Shown in pieces: positions 47,886-56,398 of a stretch of 64,000 bases of DNA. The translations under genes were made by a program, and so were the position numbers. Source of the stretch: a virus; the IMG/VR virus record IMGVR_UViG_3300027974_000020, positions 105,198-169,197 of that record. One strand, written 5' to 3'. Numbering within the stretch: position 1 is the first letter of the stretch; each line of letters opens with the position of its first letter. The notes under the pieces are model-generated. The model had not been told where the DNA came from and ran no database searches. It saw only the letters and a program-made list of their open reading frames with translations.

Positions 47886-49403
47886 ATGATAAATATCTTA
47901 AATTACGATAGTCAGTATACTGAGTTGGTTACTCTTAATTTTACTAAATATTCTGAAGATTATTGTTACGTAAAAGATTCATATTACCATAATACAAGAA
48001 GTATTCTTCCTTCTATTTTTAATCTTTTTATAGATGCTAGTTATCAAGTTCCAACTCGTTATATAGATCACGACAGGTCTATGAAGAGTACAATTGTTAA
48101 TCCGAATAGTTTGTATCCTATTGCTGTTCGGTATGTAACTACAGATAATGTTTACGTAATTGAACGACCTCCTTTTAAGCTATCTGTTGATTTTAAAAAT
48201 TCTCGAGCTGCTCATAATTCTCCAAAAGTAGAACCTGTTGAAATTTGGATTCCTTGGACTGTAATGGTTCTTCCTTGGAATCAAGTAGTTAATGGTGATC
48301 CTAGCAATTTAAGACTCTATTTTAATGATGGTCCAATACAATCCTTAGATGATTGTGTAGTAGCACCTTATCTTCCTAATTCTTATTCAGATGGAAGAAT
48401 ATGCTGGTCTCATTCTTATAATCAGCTCTTAACTCAGCTTAATGTTTCTGAACCAAATACTGTAGATGTTAATTATTTATATTCCTCTATACTTAATGAT
48501 TATTTAATGGGTGGATGGAACACGGATCTAAATTTTCATTATCGTTATCTTCAGTATAGAGATTCTCACACATTTAATGCACAACTTGAATCTAACAATT
48601 ATCCAATGATTTCTTTATTTGTTGATACATTAAAAACAAATTTAGATTTTTCAAATAAAGTTAGGTCAATTCTTGAAAGTAAGTTTGGATTAACTAAACG
48701 CAGAAGTCTTTCTTGTGTTGATGGTTCTATAATAAAAGATAAAAATAATGTTCCTTGTTCTAAAGATATATACCTTAAATTATTTGCTTTTATGTCTGCA
48801 GCGTCTCTTTCTGATACTCTTGCTTTTGTTTCTGAACTAAAAAGTATTTCACATTCTTCAAAAAGTATTTATAATAAAAAAAATACTATTTTAGAAATAT
48901 CTTCCGTTAATCAAAATGCACACAATAATGATGATAGCATTACTTTATTAGCTTCTACATCCCCGATTAGAAGTGCCGCTGTTAATAATTCTATAGACCC
49001 AGAATTGCGAACAATGAATGCTATCGTAGTTTATGCTAAAGATTATACTCCTGAGGAATCTGGATTTGTATCTTATGCTTCAAGAAGAGGTGATAATCTT
49101 GAGGCTATTTTAAGTGCGGATTTTGCATCGGAAAGTGATTTGCATGAGCTTATATATTTGTCAATGTATAAATTATGTAAACATAGATATAGTTATGAAA
49201 CACAAGATGAGCATAAGCCTTTTGTTGTTGTTATAAATGGTAACACTGGGACATTATCCATATATGATACTGACTATTTAGATGTTTTATTTTCTCAAGT
49301 ATCCAGTAGAATAAAAGAATCTATGTCTAAAAACACTCATTTGAAATCTAATATTCGTGTATCAACCTATGTTGAACAGCATCTAAAGGAGCAAAATGCT
49401 TGA
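47886..49403 (+). CDS. E2-like protein (paralogue 2)
   Basis: 505 residues. VYVIERPPFKL, IPWTVMVLPWN, LRLYFNDGPIQSLDDC, then PYLPNSYSDGRIC173W. This strand, P-N and G-x-I-C order matches that of the protein at 49396 and, more weakly, the E2-like product at 39073. Cys173 is the candidate active-site residue. The C-terminal half (from about 230) is unique. It could pass Ubl to a separate set of substrates. Overlaps the next gene by 8 nt. Confidence 0.5.
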   Translation: MINILNYDSQYTELVTLNFTKYSEDYCYVKDSYYHNTRSILPSIFNLFIDASYQVPTRYIDHDRSMKSTIVNPNSLYPIAVRYVTTDNVYVIERPPFKLSVDFKNSRAAHNSPKVEPVEIWIPWTVMVLPWNQVVNGDPSNLRLYFNDGPIQSLDDCVVAPYLPNSYSDGRICWSHSYNQLLTQLNVSEPNTVDVNYLYSSILNDYLMGGWNTDLNFHYRYLQYRDSHTFNAQLESNNYPMISLFVDTLKTNLDFSNKVRSILESKFGLTKRRSLSCVDGSIIKDKNNVPCSKDIYLKLFAFMSAASLSDTLAFVSELKSISHSSKSIYNKKNTILEISSVNQNAHNNDDSITLLASTSPIRSAAVNNSIDPELRTMNAIVVYAKDYTPEESGFVSYASRRGDNLEAILSADFASESDLHELIYLSMYKLCKHRYSYETQDEHKPFVVVINGNTGTLSIYDTDYLDVLFSQVSSRIKESMSKNTHLKSNIRVSTYVEQHLKEQNA

Positions 49404-50523
49404 TACAATCAGTGTTGTAACTGTTAATTCCCCTTATAATTCAATATATTCTGTTGCTAAAGTTGTTACTCAATATGGCAGTGAGTATGTTTTGAATCAA
49501 GAGCAGACAAGAGATTATTTACTTAATCATTATTCTTTGGGATATACTACTTTTTCTTCTCATTCTAAACCTACTGGCCTTATGCCTCCTGGTGTAAAGG
49601 CTATTTTCCCTAATGTAGTTGTTTTTGAGCGTCCGCCAACTTATCAGAATGTATTCTATATTGCAGATACAGTATCTGAACGAATGTCTGAAGAACAACA
49701 TGTTTATAGAGTTGCTCTTCCTTGGCAGCTTTATGTTGCTGTTTATAATTCTGATTTTTATTTAACTAATGTTTATATGTATTTTATGGATGCGCCTCTT
49801 ACTTCTATACAGCAGAATATTTATGCTCCAAACATTCCCAATTTCTTTGCAAATGGATTATTGTGTAGGCCTAATTTTTCAACAATGGATGAAGTAGAAA
49901 GATATTCAAAAGATGTTTCTGGTATTATTCATTCTACTTTTGATTGGGTTTGGAATAACGGAACCAATCACGATTTAACTGAATCAATGGTTCTACTTCC
50001 AAAATATACTAAAGATCTTTCTACTACAGTAATCGGTGGCTTACCTATATCTGGTCATTATTTTGATAAAAGCTACTGCAATGGTTATAAGCTTTCTGTA
50101 GCACAAGTTAAAACAGCTTTTGCTTCTTGGGAAAAAATTGAAATTAAAGATATTTTAAATTATAAATGGGTTTCTCCATCTACCCAACTTCATGATGTCA
50201 ACAGTGATAATTATATGTCTTCTATTCAAGAGTCTGCTCCTTATTCTGATAATGTTTATAGTTGGTTATCTGACCATTATTCCGATGAAGATGAAGACGA
50301 TATTATTAATAGAATGGATAATGGAGAATATGATATAGCTGAATATATTTCTTATCTTATAGATAATAATTATGTTTCTCCTCCATTTAATAAAAGAGCT
50401 GATTTTTCTTATGAGCAAATGTTAAATGTTATTTTTTCAGAAAACAATACTTTAAGAAGAAAAACAGTAGGTATTTTGTCTGATATTAAAAAAATAACTG
50501 AGATACTTCAACCTGTTTCTTGA
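49396..50523 (+). CDS. E2-like protein (paralogue 3)
   Basis: 375 residues. VVVFERPPTYQNV, LPWQLYVAVYN, VYMYFMDAPLTSI, then PNIPNFFANGLLC157R align block by block with the upstream protein. It has Cys157 at the E2-like position and WNNGTNHDLT matching its neighbour's GGWNTDLN. Tandem duplication is clear. Strong SD (AAAGGAG) inside the previous gene's end. The C-terminus is acidic then helical. Confidence 0.5.
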   Translation: MLDTISVVTVNSPYNSIYSVAKVVTQYGSEYVLNQEQTRDYLLNHYSLGYTTFSSHSKPTGLMPPGVKAIFPNVVVFERPPTYQNVFYIADTVSERMSEEQHVYRVALPWQLYVAVYNSDFYLTNVYMYFMDAPLTSIQQNIYAPNIPNFFANGLLCRPNFSTMDEVERYSKDVSGIIHSTFDWVWNNGTNHDLTESMVLLPKYTKDLSTTVIGGLPISGHYFDKSYCNGYKLSVAQVKTAFASWEKIEIKDILNYKWVSPSTQLHDVNSDNYMSSIQESAPYSDNVYSWLSDHYSDEDEDDIINRMDNGEYDIAEYISYLIDNNYVSPPFNKRADFSYEQMLNVIFSENNTLRRKTVGILSDIKKITEILQPVS

Positions 50524-50548
50524 CACATTTTTCTTTTAATGCTACTAT
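50520..50548 (+). promoter_or_regulatory. Strong sigma-70-type promoter
   Basis: TTGACA, 17 bp, TACTAT; the start is predicted near 50555, ahead of the frameshifted HTH gene and the SSB/UDG operon. Confidence 0.8.
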
Positions 50549-50583
50549 ATATAGATATATAAACTTAAATAAAGGTAGATAAA

Positions 50584-50878
50584 ATGGTCAAAAATGCTAT
50601 TACCGAGCCAATATTTAATAGGTCCGAAGTTGCTCAAATTCTTAATGTATCTACTTTAACCGTTTCTAATAGGGAAAAAAATCGGTAAATATCCTCAAGC
50701 TAAAAGAGATTTAAATAATTATAGAGTATATACTCTAAATGATTTATTTAATCTTCAATTAATTACATATAGTCATGTAGATCCCAAGCCTATTATATCT
50801 ATATTGTATGACAAAGGATATCAAAATATAAAAGTCTTGGGTCAAATGATTGATGATATCTTATCAAAGAGGGTGTGA
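50584..50878 (+). pseudogene. MerR/excisionase-like HTH gene split by a frameshift at A7
   Basis: Frame one (ATG 50584, stop 50686) reads NRSEVAQILNVSTLTVSNREK, a HTH like those of MerR or excisionase proteins. After seven A (50675-50681), the next frame continues IGKYPQAKRDLNNYRVYTLNDLF ... to TGA 50876, giving about 97 residues if one base is skipped. The join restores a normal winged-HTH layout. It is a programmed slippage, an old mutation or a sequencing error in the homopolymer. TGATG overlap with the next gene shows the second half is meant to be translated. Confidence 0.6.
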
Positions 50879-51123
50879 TGGACAAAGAACGTTCTAATTC
50901 AGAGTCATACAGTTTAGTAGATGAAGTCCCCGAAGAAATATCGACTGATGTTATAACCGACCTTAAATCAGGTATTTATAATTTATTTATATCATTATAC
51001 AGTCACCTCGTAATTGATTTTGGTGTTGACGAAGCAGTCAATCAATCAACTGCTTTTATCGACGACATATCACTAAACTTTAAACAAATAACCAATAAAA
51101 ACACAGAAAGCCAAACAACATGA
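50878..51123 (+). CDS. 81-aa acidic protein, unknown
   Basis: ATG 50878 overlaps the previous stop (TGATG). Acidic N-terminus, then an amphipathic helix (LISLYSHLVIDFGVDEAV-like). ATGA overlap with the SSB gene. Confidence 0.55.
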   Translation: MDKERSNSESYSLVDEVPEEISTDVITDLKSGIYNLFISLYSHLVIDFGVDEAVNQSTAFIDDISLNFKQITNKNTESQTT

Positions 51124-51563
51124 TAGATCCAAAAAACATAATAAATATTACCGGTGGAGTCGTTGCTGATCCAGAACTAGTAAACGATGGAAAGATTGCT
51201 AACTTTACCCTTGCAGTTGACTACGCTGGTTCAGAAAAAGGCTCTGATAACAATACAGGTTATTTTGATATAGTTTACTACCTCAAAGATGGAAGTGCTT
51301 TTGCTAGCAAAAATGCATCTTTTATTCATAATCAAATTTCTGAGTCTAAAATCAAAAAAGGTGCTAGACTTTCAATTGTTGGTCGCGTAGTCCAGCAACG
51401 TTGGAAACAAGATGACAAAACTAGAACTAAAATAGTTATCATTGCAGAGCACATTGCTTACGCAGTCACGTCAGGTGCAAAGCCAGCAAATGGTTCAACT
51501 ACTTCTTCAGATGCAAAAGAAACAACTTCTGCTTCAGCCGCTTCGGTTCCAGATAGCTTTTAA
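51120..51563 (+). CDS. ssb: Single-stranded DNA-binding protein (SSB)
   Basis: 147 residues. OB-fold order: NITGGVVADPEL, IANFTLAVDY, FDIVYYL, then GARLSIVGRVVQQRWKQDDKTRTKIVIIAEHIAYA. The tail is Ser/Ala/Thr-rich and ends VPDSF, without the usual acid DDDIPF tip; that tip appears instead on the products of 14676 and 39073. Coupled with the glycosylase downstream (TAATG). Confidence 0.88.
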   Translation: MIDPKNIINITGGVVADPELVNDGKIANFTLAVDYAGSEKGSDNNTGYFDIVYYLKDGSAFASKNASFIHNQISESKIKKGARLSIVGRVVQQRWKQDDKTRTKIVIIAEHIAYAVTSGAKPANGSTTSSDAKETTSASAASVPDSF

Positions 51564-52297
51564 TGGAAGAAGAATTTGACGAAGCGTATTTAGCTTCTTT
51601 AATTGAAGAAGCTTTAGGCGATAAAGGCAATAACCAAATGCATCCGTCTTCTGGCATGCATCTTGGTTTTGCCGAGTCGAATTTGATGTCTTTGGTTTAT
51701 GATAAATTAACTAAGTATTTTCCTGAGTCTAATTTAAATTCTTTTTTTCAAGATTTTAGATCTGATTTAACATCAAGAAAAGTTTCTTTGTCTATCAAAG
51801 AATTGCATACTATAACCAAAAATTGCAAGAAGTGTTCTTTACTTTCGGCTGCAGAGCTTCCAAAATGGAATGTTGTAGATCCTGATGTTTTAATAATATT
51901 AGAATCTCCAAATATACAATCGGATGCTGTAGATCTCTTGGTTAAAAAAATAAAATCAATTGGATTTACGTCTTCACAGATGTGTTTGACCTATGTCAAT
52001 AGGTGTCCAAAATATGGTAAGTATGAAAATAAAGAAATAATTAATTGTTCTCCTTATTTGCATAACGAAATACAATTACTTAATCCCAAAGTCATTGTGC
52101 CAATGGGTTCTTTAGTTACATCTGTTTTATTAAATTCAGACATAAAAATTAAGGACTATCGTGGTAATTTAGTTTGGCTAGGACATTGGCCTATAGTACC
52201 AACGTATTCTCCTTCATATGCTTTGCGCTCTGGTTCAACCGCGCTGCAGAGTTTTGAAAATGATTTATCTTATGTTTATAAATTTATAAATACATGA
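51563..52297 (+). CDS. Family-4-type uracil-DNA glycosylase
   Basis: 244 residues. CKKC near residue 92 and CPKYGKYENKEIINC further on are the Fe-S ligands of UDG4. VLIILESPN stands at motif A, VIVPMGSLVTSVLL is the next conserved block, and TYSPSYALRSG replaces the HPS motif. Acts on uracil in DNA during repair or replication. The altered motifs (ESPN for GEAPG; no His in the HPS motif) leave the specificity open. Confidence 0.75.
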   Translation: MEEEFDEAYLASLIEEALGDKGNNQMHPSSGMHLGFAESNLMSLVYDKLTKYFPESNLNSFFQDFRSDLTSRKVSLSIKELHTITKNCKKCSLLSAAELPKWNVVDPDVLIILESPNIQSDAVDLLVKKIKSIGFTSSQMCLTYVNRCPKYGKYENKEIINCSPYLHNEIQLLNPKVIVPMGSLVTSVLLNSDIKIKDYRGNLVWLGHWPIVPTYSPSYALRSGSTALQSFENDLSYVYKFINT

Positions 52298-52307
52298 CAG
52301 GAAAAAT

Positions 52308-52682
52308 ATGACATTACATACTATCTACAATAGAAATGAATTATCTGCATTTGAAGCTTTAGTCACTAAAGATGTTAAATCTCAAATATCTGATTCAGAG
52401 ATGGATACACTTGTTCTAAACATTGATAAGTGGTTATATTGTTTATATGTAATGAAGAGAGATGTGGAATATTATCTTTCTTCTAGAGTTTCTACCAGAA
52501 AAATTTCTACACAACAAATGAAAGATAGATCTGCTCCCCAAGAGGAGCTGACTGTTTTTCTTGCTTCTGAATCTCTTTGGAAAGTTAATACTTTAAAGTT
52601 TTTAAATTCTTTAGAAAAGAAGATTTTGTTTGTTAAATTTTTATCTAAAGAATTATCTAATTCTAAAACATTAGAAGCTTAA
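52308..52682 (+). CDS. Unknown 124-aa protein
   Basis: Helical, charged (VLNIDKWLYCLYVMKRDVEYYL, LWKVNTLKFLNSLEKKILF). Follows the glycosylase by 10 bp; the next gene starts directly after its stop. No family recognised. Confidence 0.6.
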   Translation: MTLHTIYNRNELSAFEALVTKDVKSQISDSEMDTLVLNIDKWLYCLYVMKRDVEYYLSSRVSTRKISTQQMKDRSAPQEELTVFLASESLWKVNTLKFLNSLEKKILFVKFLSKELSNSKTLEA

Positions 52683-53135
52683 ATGTCAGAATCACTTCTT
52701 CATACTCCAGAACTATTGTTTTCAATAGATTCTACTGTAGATGAAGAATCTTCCTATAATTTAGTTTCTTTGTATAGGTCTACTTTTATTCTAAATAATT
52801 ATTATGATTCAAAAGAATATACTTTAGAACAAATTTTGTATTTATGCACACAATTTGCATTATTTTCTGGTAGAGTAAAAATTGCTTCCAAACAGGATTC
52901 TCCCACTATAGCCTCTAAAATACCTTTAGAGGTTTTTAGATATAAGATGTTAGATGATGGTTCTTGGTATTATGCTAAAACCACACCTAGAAATCATAAA
53001 CCTGGATATATAGTAGAAGGTGCTCTATGGACAAATGGCATGTTCTATTTAACCAGAACTGAAGATACTAAACAGATTTTAGAAGCCACTCTATCCGTTG
53101 ATCAATATACAAAGGATTTACACGGTTACCCATGA
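52683..53135 (+). CDS. Unknown 150-aa protein
   Basis: Starts at the base after the previous stop. Helical N-terminus, beta-strands near WYYAKTTPRNHKPGYIVEGALWTNGMFYL. ATGA overlap with the KTSC gene. Confidence 0.6.
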   Translation: MSESLLHTPELLFSIDSTVDEESSYNLVSLYRSTFILNNYYDSKEYTLEQILYLCTQFALFSGRVKIASKQDSPTIASKIPLEVFRYKMLDDGSWYYAKTTPRNHKPGYIVEGALWTNGMFYLTRTEDTKQILEATLSVDQYTKDLHGYP

Positions 53136-53392
53136 CAATTAAAACAACTTTTTACCGGTCGAGTTCATTTATTACGAATGTCTCTTGGGACGATGATACC
53201 GAAACTTTACTTGTACAGTTTATCAGCGGAACTACTTGGTTATATCATGATGTACCTCAAGATACGTACAACCGTTTAGTTCGTTCTCCTTCTGTCGGAC
53301 AATTTTTTAATAAAAATATTAGAGACAAATATCCAAGCGAAGTAATAAATAGAGCATCTCAGCAGGTGGTGAAAAATGGGGAAGAAAAATAA
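53132..53392 (+). CDS. KTSC-domain protein
   Basis: 86 residues. FYRSSSFITNVSWDDDTETLLVQF then WLYHDVPQDTYNRLVRSPSVGQFFNKNIRDKYP is the KTSC pattern: strand, hairpin, then VPxxxYxxLxxAxSxGxFFNxxIR. In bacteria the domain sits with lysyl-tRNA synthetase; in phages it is stand-alone and its role is not known. Confidence 0.8.
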   Translation: MTIKTTFYRSSSFITNVSWDDDTETLLVQFISGTTWLYHDVPQDTYNRLVRSPSVGQFFNKNIRDKYPSEVINRASQQVVKNGEEK

Positions 53393-53555
53393 AAATAAAC
53401 GTTTTAAAAACTATGGTTATAATTATAGAAACCAGCATTTCTATGAGAATTTTTCCACAAATACCACTGGTTATATCGCTAAATCAGACCAAATAAATAA
53501 AATTGCTTTAGAAGTTTTTGGTTCTTTACATTTTCAAGTCACTGCAGAAGACTAG
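53376..53555 (+). CDS. 59-aa basic protein, unknown
   Basis: A very basic, Asn/Tyr-rich start (MGKKNKNKRFKNYGYNYRNQ) overlaps the KTSC gene's end by 17 nt. The GGTGG-like upstream sequence gives a weak SD. Ends 22 bp before the proteasome-like gene. Confidence 0.5.
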   Translation: MGKKNKNKRFKNYGYNYRNQHFYENFSTNTTGYIAKSDQINKIALEVFGSLHFQVTAED

Positions 53556-53561
53556 AATATC

Positions 53562-53570
53562 TGCTATAAT
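53562..53570 (+). promoter_or_regulatory. Extended -10 promoter, leaderless
   Basis: TGCTATAAT (TG-n-TATAAT). The start is expected at about 53577, the A of ATG. No SD precedes the gene, as for a leaderless mRNA. Confidence 0.7.
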
Positions 53571-53576
53571 GTTATT

Positions 53577-54185
53577 ATGACTACCATAGTTGCCCTCCAA
53601 GGTGACGGCTTTGCTTTAGTTTCTTGTGATTCCCGTATATCAGATGTAGACAGTAGCGGTTATATTTCACAAGTTAGCACCTTAAAAGAAGGTACTGCAA
53701 AGGTTGCTTTAAACGGCAAATATCTTTTGGGTGCTGCTGGCGATCTTAGGGCAATAAACATTCTTCATCATGCCTTTACTCCTCCTCCACCACCTGCTGG
53801 AATAAAGGGTAAGAAACTCGATCAGTTTTTTACTGTTAAGTTTATTCCTGCACTTCGTGAATGTTTTGAATCTCAAGGCTATGCTACTCCAGACAAAGAC
53901 GAGAAAATGCATATGGCTGAACATGATTCATTATTGATTGTTGCTGTATGCGGGAATATTTATGTTGTTGACGGCGATTATTCTTGGCTATCTGATACAT
54001 CCGGAGTCTATGCTCTTGGTAGTGGTTCTTCTTATGCTCTTGGAGCATTAACCGCGTTAATGCCAAAGACTGCACTAACGGTGCAAACAGCAAAAAAAAC
54101 CGCACTTAAAGCAATGAGTATAGCTTCTAGATTTGACCCTCACACTGGATCTCCATTTCATACTTTTGTTCAGGAAAATCAATAG
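53577..54185 (+). CDS. Proteasome/HslV-like Ntn hydrolase
   Basis: 202 residues. MTTIVALQ then SCDSR at 16-20: after Met removal Thr2 is the nucleophile. Asp18 and Lys42 (GTAKVAL) match the D17/K33 pair of proteasome beta-type subunits, and GAAGD and YALGSGSSYALGAL are two family blocks. Starts with TTIV as in HslV. The gene lies 9 kb after the AAA+ unfoldase and has a leaderless promoter. It would form the proteolytic part of a Ubl-linked system. A Pro run (PPPPP) after about residue 68 is unusual. Confidence 0.8.
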   Translation: MTTIVALQGDGFALVSCDSRISDVDSSGYISQVSTLKEGTAKVALNGKYLLGAAGDLRAINILHHAFTPPPPPAGIKGKKLDQFFTVKFIPALRECFESQGYATPDKDEKMHMAEHDSLLIVAVCGNIYVVDGDYSWLSDTSGVYALGSGSSYALGALTALMPKTALTVQTAKKTALKAMSIASRFDPHTGSPFHTFVQENQ

Positions 54186-54259
54186 CTTATAAATTGTTTA
54201 TAATACGTTTTTATTGATTATTATATTCTTTAACTACATTATTGATTTTAAGGTCTAAC

Positions 54260-54637
54260 ATGAACGAAACTTTAGTTTGCACAGTGTGTGACAAGAAATG
54301 GCAAAGATTACGTGCCCGTGGCAGAAAACCAATTGTTTGCCCTGCATGCGTTGTCCAAGAAGCTTCTGACAATAAAGAACTTCTTACTACCCCTAAAGTT
54401 GAAACTCATAATAATGATTTAACTTCTGATGTAAAAAGCATTCTTTGTAACGTATATAGTGCTTATTATCCGAAAGATATTAATGTTTACAAAATAACAG
54501 AATCTAAACCCAAGGTAAAATGGGTTTGTGTTCATTGTAATTTTGAAATGGTTAGTGTTATACCATTAACTGCTGTGCCTTTGCACAAGTGTTCCAAAAA
54601 CACCTCTTCTCTTACTGAACTATCCTTAGCTAAGTAA
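54260..54637 (+). CDS. Two-zinc-ribbon protein
   Basis: 125 residues. CTVC ... CPAC near the start and CVHC ... C at the end. Acidic centre. The first ribbon (CDKKWQRLRARGRKPIVCPAC) resembles small DNA-binding ribbons of phage. Function unknown. Confidence 0.6.
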   Translation: MNETLVCTVCDKKWQRLRARGRKPIVCPACVVQEASDNKELLTTPKVETHNNDLTSDVKSILCNVYSAYYPKDINVYKITESKPKVKWVCVHCNFEMVSVIPLTAVPLHKCSKNTSSLTELSLAK

Positions 54638-54687
54638 GTTATATATTATATTAATATATCACTCATTTCATAGCTCAAAAGGATTAT

Positions 54688-54855
54688 ATGGAGACTCAAG
54701 AACAAATTAATACACCATTAGATAAGATAAAATATTTTTTATTAAATTTAATTAAAAAGTTATCTGATTTTAAAGTTTTTGTTAGAATAACTGAACTTAT
54801 ATTATCTTTATTATTTACTTTTATTTATGGCAGGAAACCTATAGTATCCTGGTAA
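54688..54855 (+). CDS. 55-aa membrane-anchored peptide
   Basis: METQEQ start, then a basic amphipathic helix (KYFLLNLIKKLSDFKVFVRI) and a hydrophobic segment (ELILSLLFTFIYG). SD AAAAGGA. Confidence 0.5.
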   Translation: METQEQINTPLDKIKYFLLNLIKKLSDFKVFVRITELILSLLFTFIYGRKPIVSW

Positions 54856-54935
54856 TCCAGAATATTGGATTTTATCTAATTTTATAATTTATTATATTTT
54901 TTTTATTTACCTATTTACCACAACAGGAGTTTGTC

Positions 54936-55286
54936 ATGTCTACCGCAGCCGTTTCTACTGAAACACAAGTTCATTTAGTCCCAAAAAGGTTTGCAATTGC
55001 TGAACCATCAAAACTTCTCACCTTTCTCAAGGGAGAACCACCAGTAAACGCAGGCAAAGGCCGCAGGCGCAATCCAGTTATCACCCAGATCTACAACTCA
55101 CTTATCGAGAACCGTAATGTATGGGCACACATCAACATACCAATTACAAGCAAAGAGCAGCTTGCATCGCTTCGTGCAGCACTGTACTCAAGAGCAGAAA
55201 AAGATAATTTAACAACTCAGACTTCATCATTGTTTAACGATCAAACAAAAATGTATGACGTTTGGGTAATGCTCACAAACCGATAA
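54936..55286 (+). CDS. Unknown 116-aa protein
   Basis: GC-richer codon usage, like the 17429 and 14676 genes, suggesting high expression. Basic centre (GKGRRRNPVITQIYNSL), then helices (KEQLASLRAALYSRAEKD) and a beta-end. It could be a small nucleoid or RNA-binding protein, but no family is recognised. Followed by two long RNA hairpins. Confidence 0.6.
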   Translation: MSTAAVSTETQVHLVPKRFAIAEPSKLLTFLKGEPPVNAGKGRRRNPVITQIYNSLIENRNVWAHINIPITSKEQLASLRAALYSRAEKDNLTTQTSSLFNDQTKMYDVWVMLTNR

Positions 55287-55293
55287 TAAAGTT

Positions 55294-55365
55294 TTACCGT
55301 AAAAGTTTAAATGCTTTTTATGTTGCAAGCATAAAATAGCTCCTTTCGTTAGACTTTTACGGTAA
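55294..55365 (+). ncRNA. Long two-stage RNA hairpin 1
   Basis: Outer stem TTACCGTAAAAGT with its exact complement (13 bp), an internal loop, and inner stem GCTTTTTATG/CATAAAATAGC with a 7-nt apical loop. No reading frame. Confidence 0.7.
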
Positions 55366-55372
55366 TTAAGTT

Positions 55373-55454
55373 TTACTATGGGGTTAATCTTATTATTTGT
55401 AAATACTTATTGTACTCATTTGTATTTATGCCTATAAGATTAACCTCATGGTAA
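55373..55454 (+). ncRNA. Long two-stage RNA hairpin 2
   Basis: The outer stem is 20 bp (55373-55392 with 55435-55454); the only two non-Watson-Crick positions are both G-U. Inner stem TGTAAATAC/GTATTTATG (9 bp with two G-U). Same two-tier plan as hairpin 1, 7 bp upstream of it. Confidence 0.75.
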
Positions 55455-55527
55455 GCCAAATTCTTTTTTTTTATTTTAATTCAAAAAGTCTTTTTTTATA
55501 CTAGTTCCTCAAGTCGTAACTTTAATG

Positions 55528-55536
55528 TGGTATAAT
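55528..55536 (+). promoter_or_regulatory. Extended -10 promoter
   Basis: TGGTATAAT, with no clear -35. The start is expected near 55543, ahead of the oxygenase gene (AAAGGA then ATG 55575). Confidence 0.6.
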
Positions 55537-55574
55537 AGATGTTTAAAGTCCATAAAACAAAGGATGCATAGAAT

Positions 55575-56384
55575 ATGGAATATACTGAACTTTATCCAAA
55601 AGTAGATGTTTATACCGGGCTCTTGCCTGACGCAGATGAATTATATAGAATAATGAAACAGTCTGAAACTGATGCCGATGGAAGATTCTATTTAAGAAAA
55701 TGGGATCAATGGTCCGTATTCGGAACATATACATTGCCAAAAGACAGTGATCTAGAACCAAGAGAATTTGGACAAAGATGCGATGAAGAAAAATATTTAA
55801 GCGATAGAGTATACGAAGCATATAAATCAGCCATAGATGATTACGTTGCTCGTCATAATATTGAACTTCCAGAAGGATCTCATTTAATGACTTCGTCATT
55901 TTCTAAATACAATGATCAGATTGATTATCTAGACAATGACCTAACCATGCAGTACCATACCGATTTTATAATTTGCGAAAAAGACATGCCTGGAGATAAG
56001 TTCTTTTTGACCTGCACTACATATATTAATGATGATTACGATGGCGGAGATATTTGTTTTTACATAGATGGAAAATTTATTAATCATAAACCAAAAGCTG
56101 GAGATATATTAATATTTCCATCAACCGAACCTTATTACCATGGAGTTAAATCAATTACAAAAGGCAATAAGTTTTTTGTAAGAAATTTTATTGTTTATAA
56201 TTTTAATGGAACTGAAGAATGGTTAAAGAATCAAAGATTCTATGGTGCTCATAGGTGGGGCAAAGTAGAACAAGAAAGAGTTGAGCATGAGATGGCCCGC
56301 AGCATGCTTTACATCGTTGATGGTAAAGTGGTACCCTTCGAAGAAGCAAGACCAGATCCAAGATATAAAAATTTAAAAAAATAA
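55575..56384 (+). CDS. 2-oxoglutarate/Fe(II) oxygenase (prolyl-4-hydroxylase-like)
   Basis: 269 residues. QYHTDFIICE gives the H-x-D pair; TYINDDYDGGDICFYIDG is the subfamily block; PYYHGVKSI has the distal His, and an Arg (FFVRNFIVY) would hold 2-oxoglutarate. Related to the 180-aa enzyme at 748, but with longer termini. First gene of a glycan-type group (HAD/nucleotidyltransferase, GT61). Substrate unknown. Confidence 0.85.
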   Translation: MEYTELYPKVDVYTGLLPDADELYRIMKQSETDADGRFYLRKWDQWSVFGTYTLPKDSDLEPREFGQRCDEEKYLSDRVYEAYKSAIDDYVARHNIELPEGSHLMTSSFSKYNDQIDYLDNDLTMQYHTDFIICEKDMPGDKFFLTCTTYINDDYDGGDICFYIDGKFINHKPKAGDILIFPSTEPYYHGVKSITKGNKFFVRNFIVYNFNGTEEWLKNQRFYGAHRWGKVEQERVEHEMARSMLYIVDGKVVPFEEARPDPRYKNLKK

Positions 56385-56398
56385 TATCAAACAAAATT

